Shown: positions 45,470 through 58,841, counted from the first letter of the stretch. The stretch is DNA of 64,000 bases from Mariannaea sp. PMI_226 (GCA_024336345.1 JANFOG010000016.1:310001-374000); one strand, 5' to 3'. Made by a program: numbers and translations. The notes: generated from the sequence alone by a model not told the origin.

Positions 45470-47047
45470 GTTTGCCGTTGGTGAGAGTTGTTGTCTTCTC
45501 TAGCTCCCAAGGTCGCCAACATTCGTGCTGATATGGGACAAGATGGCGGAGGTCAGGATGCGTTTGTGGTAACACTAGAAATAGGATATCGAGCCGATAC
45601 AGACAACCATGAAATCCGAATGATGTGGATGACCAGAAATGCAACGATATATAACAGAGTATGCTCGTTGTTTATGGAACCACGGCAGACAACGCATAGA
45701 GGACTCAACCACGTTTGCGTGTTGATTCAAACATATCCTCTCTCCCTGACTACCTGTCTCATCTGCAGATAGTGTCTGTCACCACAGAATAACTGGTGGT
45801 AGATACACACGATTTGCTTTACGAATTCTTGCGCCTCACTTTTGTGCTCAGTTTCGACGCGAAATCGTCTTCTCCAGCACTGCCCCTGTACCGGGCATCT
45901 GAGAACACTAATAGCTGATAGGCCGCGTCGTATTTTATAAGGGCAGTGCATGTGGTTTCAGATCGAGTTCAGATTGCTTGCTCATACACAGAGATTACGC
46001 GTCGAGTAGCTTGCCGTCTTGTCCGAGACACCTTCTGACGACTTTGATCGTGTCTGTCAAATTCCCCAGATGGTAACACGAAATCGTGATCGGCAAGGGA
46101 GCAAAAGCGCTATGATCAACGGTCAGGCTGTTTTGCTTGCGATAGCGTAGATAACTACAAGCTTCGTAAGATGAGGAGCCTCCATTATCAGCTTACAAAA
46201 CAACAGTTCTCTAAATTCTGGCTGACTGACACGGTCGAACTACACACTGGAGATAAATAGTTTCCCCTTGCTGTGAAGGGGCAACTTACATACCCCCTTC
46301 ATACGCTGAATACACGATGCAGAAAGCGACGAGGCGATATTTTCGAGGCCTATGTTCATTTTCCCAGAGACTAACGGACTAGAGGGCTCGGACGGTCTCG
46401 ATTTGAGGTATGGACACAGGAGCGGGAGACCAGGCATACGAGCGCCACGGCTGCAGGCACTGACTTGTGAAACCATTTCCAGGACCAGATAAGAGGATGG
46501 GAATAAATCATGCCCAACTCTGCTCCATCTGCGAGAAAAGTGCCCCAATTGTTACCCAAGGCTGGGCGAATGAGAAATTTACTTTTCCTTGGGTGATGTT
46601 ACGACATATCAGGCCAGACAGGAAGACGAATCTGAGCGCGACTGTCGCACATACACCTCACTTTCTAGAATTGGTGTTCAGAAAGGGATTGAAGGTAAAT
46701 AATGAACCGAGTTTCTTCAGGTAAACATACAACACAACTCCTTTTTCAGGCTTCTTTTTGCACAGCTGTGCTATTTCCATTGGCCTCCTTTTCCATCAGC
46801 TATCAAATCTTGTCGCACTTCTCAACGTCGGCTTTTGCTTCGCTCGCCCTGTCTTCCCAATATCCCCCGCATCACCCCAAGTTTATTTTTCCATAACATA
46901 CCTTTTGGAGACCCTTCTGTCTAAGGCATTCAACATTAATCACTCACTCACTCGCTCACTCAATTCATTCATCCATCACCAGTATGCCCATCTCATTCCC
47001 CTCCATCGACTAAGAGAAGTTCAACTTGACCAGCCAGATGTACCGCT
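45470..47047. other. 1.6-kb intergenic region
   Basis: This lies between the transporter start and the RQC1 stop. Only short, unrecognised frames are present. A CACTCACTCGCTCACTCA-type imperfect repeat lies near 46942-46960. Confidence 0.5.
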
Positions 47048-49317
47048 TCAGCGATGGCCACCATGTTCGTCCTCGTCGTCCGAGGGCCAAGCACCCGGTA
47101 AATCTTGCAGCTGATCAGCTCGTTCGTTTTGAACGGGGACGTCTTCGTCGTCTCCCTCATCACCATTGTCGTTCCCTTCCGCTTGTCCGCCAAATCTTGC
47201 GCCAAACATTTGCATCAATGTCGCAAGAACTCCGTTCCCGTTGCCCCCTCTGACCTGCTCCTCAATATCTCGCCGCAGCTCTTCGTCGCCAAGCAACTCC
47301 TGCAGCGCTGCTTCGTCATTCTCATCAGCGTCCTGTGGTCCAGCAATGACTCCCTCCACGGGCGCCGGCATCAGTCGTGCGAACACGTCCCGCAGCCGTG
47401 CTTCGTTCGCGCTCGGCAGTGATGATTCCTCTCCATTTTTTAGGAACGGAGCCTGTGTGCCATATCCTGTAAAGATATTCTCCTCTGCTGTTGGCGGCAA
47501 GGGGTCAAATTCGTAGTTGGGCTGACGTTCGAGATACTCTCTAGGAGCATGCGTGATAATCGATGTCTGACCCTCGAGGAATACGAGTCTCGCAGCTGAC
47601 AAGCCTGGGCGTTCGTCTCCAGCTGGCAGGCTGCTGGTGTCCACCTTACTAAGAGCCTTGGCCACGCTTTGCAGGAGGGAAATCGCTTGGGTGTTATTCC
47701 ACAAGTCCTTTGCTTGGTAGATGTACAGCTTCACCCAGAAGGACCGCTCATCACTGTCGGCGTTAATCCCCCAGATAGACGGCGGCGTGTCGAGATTAAG
47801 TTCCTGGAATAAGGCACAGTATAGCCAAGGCAATTTCTTCATGCCTTCCTCAAGCAAGACTCTTGCAGCGTCTTGTTCGCCCATTTGCAGCCTGGCCAAC
47901 ACCAGACTTTGCCGCAAGTAGATGGAGTCAGGTTCGTCACTTGGTGCTCCTACCTCTTCCAAGAAATCCACCAACCACTTGGACTCATGGGCACGAATCG
48001 CGAGAACGTGAATGAAGTGGCGCATCGCGTAAGGGTCCTGTGTGTCCAGCGCATACAGCAACTTGCTCCACTCGAGGGCAGTTCGATACGTGCCTTTGCG
48101 GATGAGGCTCTTGAGATAGTGGTAACCTGCCAACCAGAACTGTCGGTTCTCCGGGCGGCGGAAGTCAAGACGAGCGCGGCCCTGTTCGAGGTTCTGCTTG
48201 AAGGCTGATGAAGTGACTCGGCCGAAGCTGAAGAGGGCGCGCTCGCAGAGTTCAGCAGCCAGGGCCATGTTTTGGTCCTGTTTGGCCACACTGCTGACTT
48301 GGAGCAACGTTGATACGTGGTATGCTAGATATCAGTTAGTATGCTAGAAACTTTTTGCCTCAGATTGCAAGGCATGCATATATAAATATAGTCTGCGCAA
48401 TGTTTGGTATACTTACGAGCTCGCAAAAGAAGATGGACCATTCGCATTGGATCAGCTACATTGACCAACGTAAAGAATAATGACTGTATAGCATCATACT
48501 CTCCCTCGTGAAGGTATGCATATTCAGTCCAACTTCCATCCTCAGCCTTCTTGATCTCCTTCATCGTCAATCCCAGCACCGAGTGGCGCGGCCAGTGCTC
48601 ACGGCCTTGGATGAAGATGTTGCGTCGCAGCGACACCTCTGGAAGCTTCGGCTGCCCAGGACGGCCGCGAAGGAACGTTTCTAGATCAACCTGGCGCTCA
48701 ACGACACCGCGGCGCTGGCGGTCGCGAGCTTCCTGCTCCTGCTCGGCAGACGCGGACTCAATGACTTCGTGACCGAACAGGGCGCGCATCTCGTTCATGG
48801 CTTTTAGATGGTAGGTGTTGATGGACAGCAGCTCGTTTCTCCTACGAGTTGCGAAGGTATGTGCCACTGAATCGGTGGCGGAAGGGGACCCATCGTTGGC
48901 ATTGGCATTCGTTTTGGTGTTGGTGCTGATGTTGAGTTCCTTCATGGCCCTATCAATCTCATCCTCTTCGTCATCGTTTGCATCTGCTTCAGCAACCGGC
49001 GCAGCCTTGGCTGCCTTCTTCTTCTTCTTTTTCTTCTTCTTGCTGCTTTTCCCACTAGCTGGTTTTGAGTCTTCTACCTCTTTTTTCACTGGCTGTGGCT
49101 CAGCCTCAGCCTCAATATCATTTTGGTCATCATCTTGGGCCTCATCTTGATCGTCGTCGTCTTCGTCGTCGTTGAGAGCCGCAAAAAGGCTCATGCGGGG
49201 TGCCGCCGCCACGGGTCTCTCATAGCCGTCGCTCTCATCGGAGTCCTGTGCAAGGCTTTCCTGCGCCTTCTCGAGGTCCTTTTGCTTCTGAAGCTTGCGG
49301 ATCTGCCTGCTCGACAT
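47048..49317 (-). CDS. RQC1: Rqc1/TCF25 ribosome quality control factor
   Basis: Exons 49317-48417 and 48324-47048 flank a 92-nt intron (GTAAGT donor, CTAAC branch, TCTAG acceptor) and give 725 aa. The N-terminal part starts MSSRQIRKLQKQK, then has acidic stretches and a run of nine lysines (93-101). FATRRRNELLSINTYHLKAMNEMRALFG precedes the conserved TCF25 region with RNIFIQGREHWPR, HEGEYDAIQSLFFTLVNVADPMRMVHLLL and, after the splice, YHVSTLLQVSSVAKQ and ALFSFGRVTSSAF. The C-terminus is acidic (PGAWPSDDEDEHGGHR). Rqc1 is a component of the cytosolic complex on 60S subunits that marks stalled nascent chains through Ltn1. Length and domain order fit fungal homologues. The polylysine tract is of regulatory interest. 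Confidence 0.93.
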
Positions 49318-50684
49318 GTTGAATCTAGAATTGTGTGCCCCTCTTCCTCAAAAGGGTCGAAATGAGGGGCAGAAATGAAGACCTTTTATCGGGGTGTTAT
49401 ATTTTTCTTTAATCTCTTTCGAAAAGCGGCTCGGGACCATGAAATTTTTAATGCTGGTTTGAATGAGCTAGGTCAGCTGCCTTACAATGACCTCTAGCTG
49501 TTCCAAATTCCTGCTCGATGGAGTCGAAGACCGGTCTGATCTGTTCGCTTCTGTGAAATTCCTTTGTCCGACTTGGCCGATGCGTCACGCCGTTTGCTCT
49601 GATTAATGACGTTTAGCGGGGCAGAGGGTGACCCCGTCCACTGAGATGTGGCAAGTGGGAACCGAAGAACTACTGTGTACAGTAGCAGCCTTGAACGCCA
49701 CCACATAACTACGGGAAGAGAGGTAAGCAGTAACTTAGGATACAGGGATGGGATAGCATATTAAGTTCCATTCAACGCAAGAACAACCATTGCAGGCTGC
49801 CTTTCCAAGGTCCAAACTAGGTATCCTGGAGGGAACTCAAGTTATTGACAAGTACGTTGAGCTACTTTGGCCTTAGGTCATGTTCGTAACCACTGAAAAT
49901 ACATCTAGGTTAGGTGGTTTGGTGGCTTATTGGGGGGCCTCGTAAACTCACCTCTCGCTACTTTACATATCCCATACTCATTCAAAGAAAACTCAACTCA
50001 GAATACAGCCAGTCTGCTTACAAGATGGATTATAGTCATTGTTTGTGTGAGCTTGATGAAATTTGTATTTGTCTGAGTCGACCTAAACTGCTCTGCGTTT
50101 TGAGGTCGTTGCCCTCTTGTGCATCAAGTCTCAAAATCCCCATTTTCAACTCATCCTGATTTCTTCATTACTCTCATCACTCGAGTCATCATCTCTTGTA
50201 TGCACCTACACCGGGTCATGCCAGACCATCCGTCCCGTATCGAATTCAAAAGTTCGAAAATAAACCACCCTTTAAAGCACTACCCACCCATGCGAGCCCT
50301 CCATTTGCCGCCAAACCTGCCTTCCTTCAATTCAAACCTAACTCCGAGCCAGAATGATTTCGCATCTGCAACATTTCAAGTCCACTGTTGTGGCACCCAT
50401 TGAAGCGAAAGCTCAAGGGATATTGAAAGTCATGCTCCGCCAGGCTGAGGCGGGAGAAAAATGATTGGAAAAAGTCTTGAGGGTTGTGATACATAATATA
50501 AAGGGGATTAAAAATGACCGGCAAGAATAACTGCTGGCAATGCAAATTCATTCATGCCGAGTCGTGTCGAGGTTCACATCTTAACCTCGCAAATCTCCAT
50601 CCAGGCGTCCCACGTGTTTTGGCACAGGTTGATTCCGATTTTGGGCTTAAGCTTGCCCATGCCTGAATATTACCAGGGTCGAAC
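49318..50684. other. intergenic, RQC1 upstream / SCD6 3' side
   Basis: About 1.4 kb without a supported gene. It holds the RQC1 promoter and the SCD6 3' UTR. Confidence 0.55.
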
Positions 50685-52601
50685 CTACTGAGCAGCAGGT
50701 GTCGTTTGGTATGGAGGTCGGGTTCCACCCCGACCACCACGGGTATATCCACGACCGCCTCGACCACGACCGCGACCCCGTCCACGGTAGTTGCGATAGC
50801 CGCCATCGACGCTACCTTGGCCGAACGTTTCCATGTTCTTTCGCTGCTCCTCGCCGCGCCATTCTCGGCCACCAGGTTTCTGACCTCCGTTCTCGGCACG
50901 CTCTCTGGATTCGCTGGAGATGTTATCGAAGAATGACTTCGTCTTGTTGTAGGCGACAGGGACGTCACCGGATGTCACAGGCTCTGGAGCTTCCGCAGCA
51001 GGGGCCTCAGTCAGGGGTGATCCAGCAATAGCCTCCTTGACAACATCCTCCTTGTTGAACTTGGCGTTTGCCTGGGCGAAATCGAAGTCTGAATCGGGTA
51101 CCTCCACCTTGGTGGTACCGGTTCGTCCTCCACGTCCTCGAGCACGTGTAGCAGGAGCGCCTCTCACAGCATTGACTCTCATCTCGTTAACCTTCTTGGT
51201 CAAATTGTCCATAGCGGTACCGCCACTGTTTCCAAGTTGTGCCATGGCAACAGCGACAGCTGCTCGTGCCGCGTTCGTAGCATCCTGAACATTGCCCGGA
51301 GCAGCCATGGGCTTGGGGCCGGGCTCAGAAGCTCCGGCAAGATGGAACGGCTTGACCGCCGAACCTGAGAGAGGTATCACAGGAGTTACTCGGTGATTTT
51401 TGGGGCCAGTAGGAGCAGCCCTGGGCTCTACGGCCGGGCCGTTGGCATGAACATTCGCCGCAGCTTGTTTCACCTCCTCAACAGTTGGCTTTGACTCCAC
51501 AGGAGGAGTTGGCGCATGCGCAGGCTGTCGAGGGCCTTGAGCTAGGGACTTTGGTTCAGTAGGAGGTGCCTGAGCACTTGGGGTGGCAGGCTTGCTTCGG
51601 TCTCCACTCAAGGGAGCGGGAGCAGCAGGCTTCTGTTCCTGCGCAGGAGCAGGCGCAGGCGGCTGTCGTTGGTTTTGAGGGGCATCCGGTGCACCAGGAC
51701 CGCCAGGGCCGGGAGGGAAAGGATAGTTCCAGTTTCCTGGACCACCAGGGCCATTGGGGCCGCCTGGAGGGAAGCCTTGTCCAGGAGGGAACCAGCCGGG
51801 GGGTGGAGGGTAGGGCATGTTTGCGAAGTTTGGACCAGGACCAGGTGCAGGACCAGGGCCGGGACCACCACCCCGTCCCCAGTTTCCAGGAGGCGGCGGG
51901 CCCCCATAGAAGTTGTTTGGAGGATACGGGTTCTGACCGAAACCAGCAGGTCCTGGAGGGGGGTTCTGGGCTGGTGCGGGACGAGAGCGAGCCTTAACAT
52001 TGCGTGGTTAGCAAAACGCAAGTCTTGTAGAATGATATGAGAAATCAAAATTGAGAGAGAAGGGTTTCCAATCAGAAGGAAGGCAACGGAAGTCTCGACA
52101 TTGTTTTTGCGCTTTTCCGCCGTGACAAATTTTACATCCGAAATATTTCATCATAATAGGAAGAAGAGAGGAACAGTGAGTATAATGGGTACTTACGCCG
52201 ACAATGGCAGGATCATCAGGGACAGCCGGGGGCTTGTTTTCCTTGATGCTCGGGTGCTCTTCGATCCGCAGATCCTTCACATCGCTTCCACGGAAAACGA
52301 TGTACTCGTAAACCTGGTCGGAGGGAGAAATCTCCTCTTCTGGGCGACCCTTGCGGCCCTCGGTTCCAAAAGACCTCACATTCTCGAGGGAGACGGTGGA
52401 CTCGTCCGAGTTGATCTCATGGAGGGTGCCGACGTAGCTGGCAGGAATGTCAGCAAGGCGAAGGAAAGAACTGGTTGTGCGCAGTTGGGACGAACCGAAT
52501 GTCGCTTTTTGAGATGAGTGAGATACGAGACCTGTGGCTGCGTAAGCGGGCGGAGACAGGTGCTGATGACCACGTCCAGCCTACCCGAGAAATTCAGACA
52601 T
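50685..52601 (-). CDS. SCD6: Scd6/LSM14-type decapping and translation repressor
   Basis: Four exons, 52601-52585, 52531-52496, 52437-52197 and 51992-50685, give 533 aa. The first exon has only 17 nt and the second 36 nt; only this splicing produces [21 protein letters not shown], the start of the LSm14 domain (1 to about 90). A long Pro/Gly/Ala-rich linker follows. The FDF motif lies near residues 400-420 ([16 protein letters not shown]), the FFD box near 446-457 ([12 protein letters not shown]) and a TFG box near 481-490 (RKNMETFG). The C-terminus is an RGG/GRG tract (about 497-533). Scd6/LSM14 proteins bind mRNA, eIF4G and the decapping machinery and collect in P-bodies. All signature boxes are present. 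Confidence 0.94.
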
Positions 52602-53543
52602 AGCTCATGAAAGGCCACGTTCAGCACGTGGTAAGCTCTGGAAGGACGCTTCGCAAGAGTGACGGAGGAAAACAATAGATAGCACTGAGTGCACGAGGTG
52701 TAAAATACAATTGAGAATGAGATGTGGTATGGGGACTTGGAGAGAGGTGGGAGGCGAAGTAAGGCAACGTGGGTTGAAGAAGTTTGTGTGTGGGAGAAGA
52801 AAGGTTTTGCAAGAGGGAGGAGCAAAAAGAGAGGCTGGAAGTTCAGTAGCCCTTGCTAGAGCGGTCGGATGAACTCCGGATGAATATCGGCCCTAGTCCC
52901 TCCCTTGAGCAAGGCAAAAGCAGGCAAGACAAGGCAAAGGACAAATGCTGTTTGCAATTCACTTTTCAGAACTCAAGGTGCTCAAGTCGTCAATGCAGAA
53001 CTCCGTTCCTTTTCAATCTTAAATGATCCCCATTTGCAACTTCCTCTGTTTGAACTCGCTAAATAAAAGAAGGATCAAAGGGGAATATTCAGTCAAGCTG
53101 CGGTTGCGACACTCCACTCAAACTGGTTTCTCTCGTCAAACCCCACCTTTCGAATTCTGTTCCCCAGCCGTTGCTTGGGTGGCAAGTTCATCACTAGGCG
53201 CAATCTGATGGTGGAACCCAATTTCGATTGTAAAGTGGTCTGGTAAATGGTACCAGATATTTTGCCGCCTCATCGCCTCATAGTATCATCTAATAATGGC
53301 ATCTCCAACTCAATTTCCAAGGGTACCAAATTTGGACACCATACAAGAAAAGTGTATATCATTCAAAGAGTGCAAACATAAAACTCTGGCCTACTTCTAA
53401 AATGACGAAACTCGGCTTCTTTCATCCATCCCCTTGAAGAACGAATGTGTGTGTATAGACCCCAAACAAACACAAAGCAAACCCAGATAAAGCAAGTTCG
53501 AAGATGATCGTTACAGCCGGAACTCCATGTCCAAAGAAATAAC
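52602..53543. other. intergenic, SCD6 promoter / VTI1 3' side
   Basis: About 940 bp lies upstream of SCD6. Pyrimidine-rich stretches on the minus strand precede the SCD6 start. No gene seen. Confidence 0.55.
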
Positions 53544-54373
53544 CTATCGGAACTTGCTGAAAATGACCGCAACAATGAGAAGAACCAATACCGTGATGAT
53601 AGCAATCGTGATTATCCGATTTGTAGCCATCCTGCCAATCACATGTTAGAATATGTCTAAAAAATGACATGTAGAAATGCACTTTACCTACGCGCCATAC
53701 CCCTAAGAGTCTTGACGCTCTTGTCGACGTAACCCTCACTGTCTATCAAGGTATCATGGGTATGCATAATCACTTCTCGCTGTCTATGCAAATCTGACAG
53801 GGTTGATGCTCCAATAGCCTCAGTCTCGTTGGCAAGGGCCTGGCTGGCCTTTAGACGTTGGGTGCTTCGATCAAGACGGTCTGTTCCCGAGAGAAGTTGT
53901 TGACGCTGTTCCATATGGATGTCTGAGGAGCCAGCGGGATCGTCAGTGTAGCGCGAGCCAAACAGGGCAGAGCGGTCGGAGGAGAGCGATGTCAGCTTGC
54001 GACGGGCAGCATCTGTATCGGCTTCATAATTGCGGAAGCGTTGATTGACTTTGGTTCGAGAGCTGGTGGGAATGTTTTGTTTCTCGAGGCGCATCTGACC
54101 CAACTACATGGAAAGAAGAAATAATTAGCATGGCGATTAGGAATACAGCTGAAAAGATGGACATTTCATCAGTCCCAACAAAGAGATTCGTACCAGCTCA
54201 TCTGCCTCTTCCAGCGCACGCTCGGCCTGGCTAATGGCAGCTTTCCGAGGTTCTCCAGCGAGATCAGGGATCTGGTCGAGCTTTTCGGTCAGGTCGGCCT
54301 GGACTAGCTTGAACTCGGCCTCGTACGAGCTGAACAGCTCAGAACCAGCGTCGGTATCGAGAGGGTTCGCCAT
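53544..54373 (-). CDS. VTI1: Qb-SNARE Vti1
   Basis: Three exons, 54373-54194, 54103-53688 and 53631-53544, give 227 aa; the introns are 90 and 56 nt. The N-terminal SELFSSYEAEFKLVQADLTEKLDQIPDLAGEPRK is the Habc-like region of Vti1. The SNARE helix spans about 130-195 (LDRSTQRLKASQALANETE, then SDLHRQREVI and DTLIDSEGYVDKSVKTLRGMARR). A single C-terminal membrane anchor (NRIITIAIITVLVLLIVAVIF) is encoded mostly by the short last exon. Vti1 takes part in SNARE complexes for Golgi, endosome and vacuole fusion. The length is close to the yeast protein. A model that stops in the second intron would lose the anchor. Confidence 0.96.
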
Positions 54374-55866
54374 GATGGAAGGTAGTCGGGTGGCTGGGGA
54401 GGAGGTAGGTTGATTCGGAGAGAATCACTTCAGTCGCAAAATCGTAAGACAGCGCAAAATTTCGCAAAGTGCTGGGGAAACAGGATCGTAGACAGTGATA
54501 GATGCAGAGTTTATGGTGGCGCAACACGGGTATGTTGTCGTGATGAAGATGGGGGATCGTTTCTTTGCTGCCTCTTAGACGTCTTCGTCAGCCTTTCGAA
54601 GGGGACTTGCCGGAATGGCTGGTTGCCTGCCAATGGGGCTCCATTGCGACCAACGGGCAACTCCACGTGATCAGTAATGGCCCGTGCACGATATCCACAG
54701 GACATGATATCTTTCCGCAGCGGCTGCAATTTTTCCTCTTTTTTCTTCTTCTTCATAGAAAGTTGAATCCCCCGGGGTGCAAAGAAATGCGGCTTTGCGT
54801 TACGACTTAGTCAGTAGCGTTGAGTTGAAACATTCTGGGCAGATACAAAGCAGGTTTTCCTGCTCGGCGCTTTTAAGAATTGGTGACTCGATCTCACGTT
54901 AACCGATCCCGTTGAGTGTTCGACATGCCTGGATCTATGCCATGGCTTCTGTAGCTTTTCTATTTTCAGTGCTGTGACTAGGCTGGTTCGAATGAACTGG
55001 TCATGTGAAGAGACAGTAGTGAAGAAGAAATGTCCTCGTTATGGCCATGGCGCATACGTGAATGGACAATTCTGGATCCCGTAACCTTCCCAGCTCCTGC
55101 CAAAAACGAAATTTGGCCGCTTGGCGATTTTTCAAAGATACCTGCGAGCGGGTTTGCTTCCGGTAGGTAGATAAGAAAGAAAATCCCTTGAGTTCACGCT
55201 GGACCCGAGACGCACACGGGAGTAAGACGGGAGAGTACCTGAGTGACTCGGGTTGGACTGGAGACGTCTCATTTGCCTCAATAATAAAGCCACAGGTGGC
55301 TTGGTAACCTGGGAACTCTGGGGAGACCAAGTGGGGCAGACTCAATCGTTGGGAAGCGCAACACTGGGGATGTCATTCCGCATGTCGACGTTCCCGGAAG
55401 ACTTTTGCTTCCCTTTCTCCATTTGTTAGGCTTGCTTCTACATTCCTTCGTGCAAAGGTCTTCGTTTTTTTGCGGCTCGTGTCTGCTGTTTTCTCCTCCA
55501 TTGTGTATAGAGTATTGCTTTCGGCGCAAGATGCAGGCCTCAACGAAGTCGGAGCCACGGCATATGTAAGTTCCGTCATCGTCACTGTCCCACCCACTGG
55601 ATTCGTCGTCATCGAATCAAGGCCCGACACCTACACGCACTGGTCACGGCCCCAATCACACTCATCTCGCTCCAGGCTGAGACATATCACATGTTAATTG
55701 TGACATCTCTTTCGTCTCTTCTCATACATACTCTGGATTTTTATCATCAAATATCCTGTTTTGCCGTTCTTCTCATTTACCTGCTCTGAGCACCGACATC
55801 CCCGCCAACATCGTTCCCCCCTGCCCGTCTCCTCCGCCTTTTTCTTTTGCCAGCGCCAAGGCAGTC
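54374..55866. other. divergent promoter region VTI1/FAD oxidase
   Basis: About 1.5 kb lies between divergent genes. Several frames of 60-115 codons exist but none is recognisable. The stretch before the FAD-oxidase gene is pyrimidine-rich. Confidence 0.5.
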
Positions 55867-57560
55867 ATGAACGGATCAGCTAATGCGTATGTCAGGAAGA
55901 AGGTTGCCATTGTTGGCAGCGGCTGTGCGGGCATAGCTGCTCTGTGGGCATTGAACAAGACATACCATGATGTTTACATGTACGAGGCCGCCGACCGGCT
56001 AGGCGGTCACACCAATACCGTTCAGTTCCAGAAGGGGAAATATACCACTGCAGTTGACACCGGTTTCATAGCGCTTAACACTGTAACATACCGTGAGTGG
56101 TGAAAATTTGGCCGTCTTCATGTTTCCCGCAAGCTCATATCTCATATTTCGCAGCAAATTTTCATCGTTTCTTGGAAAAAATCGGCGTGAAAACCGACGC
56201 AGCGGAAATGTCTTTTAGCGTATCCCGGGATCGTGGTGTTTATGAATGGGCCGGTCCAAGCTTGTTCTCTGTGTTTTGTCAAAGAAGAAACATCTTATCT
56301 TTGAGGATGTGGAGAATGATATTTGACGTTTTTCGTTTCAACCAGTTTGCTATGGATTTACTCATCAATGAGGAAGAGGAGTTGCAACACATTTATGTCG
56401 GGAATGCCTTGATGAATCAGGTGTCCAAGGAAGAGACATTAGGCCAATATCTGCTTCGCGAGGGCTACTCTGACGCATTTCGAGACGACTATCTTATTCC
56501 TCTGGTCGCCACGGTCTGGAACACCAGTTCTCATAAGAGCATTCTGGAGTTTCCTGTGGTGACGCTGGTTCGATTTCTGTAAGTGTCAACTCCCCTTGAG
56601 AGATTGGTGATGTGAGGATCCTGTTAACCTTACGCTAGTTGGACTCACCACCATTTAACAACTATGGGCGCCCGTCCGCAGTGGCTCACTCTGCGCGAAG
56701 GCTCCAAGTCATATATCGACACAGTTATGAAAGGATTCCCACCCAATCATCTCTTTTTGAAAACGTCAGTGCGGCGCGTTTCCAATGAAAGCGACGGTCG
56801 TGTGAGAGTATACTTAGAAAATGGTTCTTCGGAGGTATATGATCATGTTATCCTGGCCACGCATGGCGATGAAGCGCTTGATATCATCCGGTCATCTGCA
56901 ACGGAGCAGGAAAAGGCCATTCTTTCATGCTTTCAAACTTCACAAAACGAGGCTGTTTTGCATTCAGATCCCACCTTGATGCCGGCTAGAAATCGAGCTT
57001 GGAGCAGCTGGAATTGCCTTACATTGTCTTCCCCATCAAGACGCAGGGCAGATGTCGATAAGATTTCCTTGACTTATAACATGAATATCCTTCAGCAAAT
57101 ACCACGAGACATATTTGGAGATGTTCTCGTCACTCTAAATCCCCTTTTCAAACCCCGGCCGGAAACTGTTCGGGGAAAGTTTTATTACTCGATTGCGCTA
57201 TACACCCCATCCGCAATTCGGGCACAAAAGTTATTAGGACATATTCAAAACACGCGAGGAATTAGCTATGCGGGGGCTTGGACGAAATACGGCTTTCACG
57301 AAGATGCCTTCAGCAGCGGACTATACGTGGCCCAGGAGCACCTTGGGGCGAAATTGCCATATGAATTTAAGGACTCGACATATGTTCGCGGAAAGCGGCC
57401 TCGGCTTGGTTTAGTTGACCACTTTTTACGTCTTCTCATCTTAATTATTCAAGTTTTTGTAGTGCAAATTCTTGAGAGGGTCGTTGAGTTTAGAAGGTCA
57501 TCGAAGCCTCGCATGGTCAACGGATACCATGCTAAGAGATCAAACGGAAAACTATGGTAG
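55867..57560 (+). CDS. FAD-dependent amine-oxidase-like protein
   Basis: Three exons, 55867-56092, 56155-56578 and 56639-57560, give 523 aa; the introns are 62 and 60 nt. The ADP-binding GSGCAGIAAL is at about 17-26 and is followed by YEAADRLGGHTNTV, the standard flavin monoamine oxidase-type N-terminus. DTGFIALN continues the FAD-binding part. Conserved internal segments are YLIPLVATVWNTS, ARPQWLTLREGSKSYID and YDHVILATHGDEAL; near the end come ISYAGAWTKYGFHEDAFSSGLYVA and a hydrophobic helix (about 475-495, LLILIIQVFVV). This group (COG2907-like) often accompanies cyclopropane-fatty-acyl synthase-like genes; no such partner is present here. The reaction is not known. The hydrophobic segment suggests membrane contact. 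Confidence 0.88.
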
Positions 57561-58841
57561 GACTTCTAGACACGGACTCTGAGATCCTTTGGGTTTTCTC
57601 GGGTGGTTGTTTTGGATTTTTCATGTTTGCGGGTGTTACGGGTGACTCCCTGGCGCACTTTTATTACCTACGGAGGTGATTTGGCTAAATTGTATAACTT
57701 GGCATTACCTTTTTGCAACTCAAAAGCATTTTAATCATTAGTATAATCTATTTATTCCATACAATATATACAGAGTAACACCTTAATGGCCTTTAAAGTT
57801 GGGGATGTCACATATATGGGAGTACACCGAAATAGATGGCATGAAATTGCCTTGAGATTCAGAGCCTCTAACCCTATCATGACACGGGGTATAGAACAGA
57901 CTTGGGCAGTTCCTCTCTGCCGAAAATCAGGCCATATTGACCTGCGACACCTGTAGTTTGGCGTTGCGTTCAGCTACGGCTTGCAGACTCGGCTTTCTCT
58001 GCCTTCTATCGGCTTGTGGCGGCAGAGAGTCTTGGTTTCGCAGCATATGGCAGGGATATGGGGAGGGTCTGGGCAGATGCAGTCACAAGACTATTTGATT
58101 TCTGTATGTAACTATATGCAGATGGTTTACACGGGGGAGAAGAAGAAACAAATTATTCGTTTAAGTAAAATGCTCTTTTACAAGGACGTGACTGCTTTGT
58201 TTGTTTATTTGTTCATCTGTTCGTATGTACGTGCGTAGGTAGTAGACTAGTAGCGCCGTAACTCTACAGCTTGTGGGACGAATTAAAGGCCTGTAAGTTG
58301 TCACTAACCAACTACACTTACCAAATGGTGGGTACTATTCGTCAGCTCTACAGAACCGAAGTCGTCCTCAAGGGCGTAAACAAATGGTGCTCATAGGTAC
58401 TTTGCCTCACTTCATGTTGAACTCCCTGGTGCTAGATTGCTTTTCCTGCGATTCCGACCGATCTGGCTACTTGAATACACTTGGTCGTTTTGGGAAGGTG
58501 CACTTTGAACTTCCGTCTCTCCATTTGTAAGAATATTTGGCCTCGACCTAGGTGGCTTTTTTGTCTTATCCGGCGCATCCAGCCCAGTGCATGAGAATTT
58601 GTCATTCTGGCAGCTACCTGCAGTATATATAAACGCTAATAAGACTGCTAGTGTGTAGATCTGTCCGACCCTCGATTAACTTATCAACTACCTCACAACC
58701 ATATTCACGACATTCAATTGAGTAGCTCTGTACCCCAAACAAACTGCAACACAGAAGGTATGAGATTGAGATCCTTTTATAAAGCTTCATCCACCATTCA
58801 TTTCAAATGTAAAATAGCTAACACCTTATTCAGACCCAATC
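57561..58841. other. intergenic region before methyltransferase gene
   Basis: About 1.3 kb without a supported gene. A TATATAAA word lies near its right end. The final 100 bp carry a TCATTTCAAATG-like palindrome near 58798. Confidence 0.5.
58626..58633 (+). promoter_or_regulatory. TATA-like element upstream of methyltransferase
   Basis: TATATAAA lies about 210 bp ahead of the methyltransferase start codon. Position is plausible for a TATA box; no further support. Confidence 0.4.
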
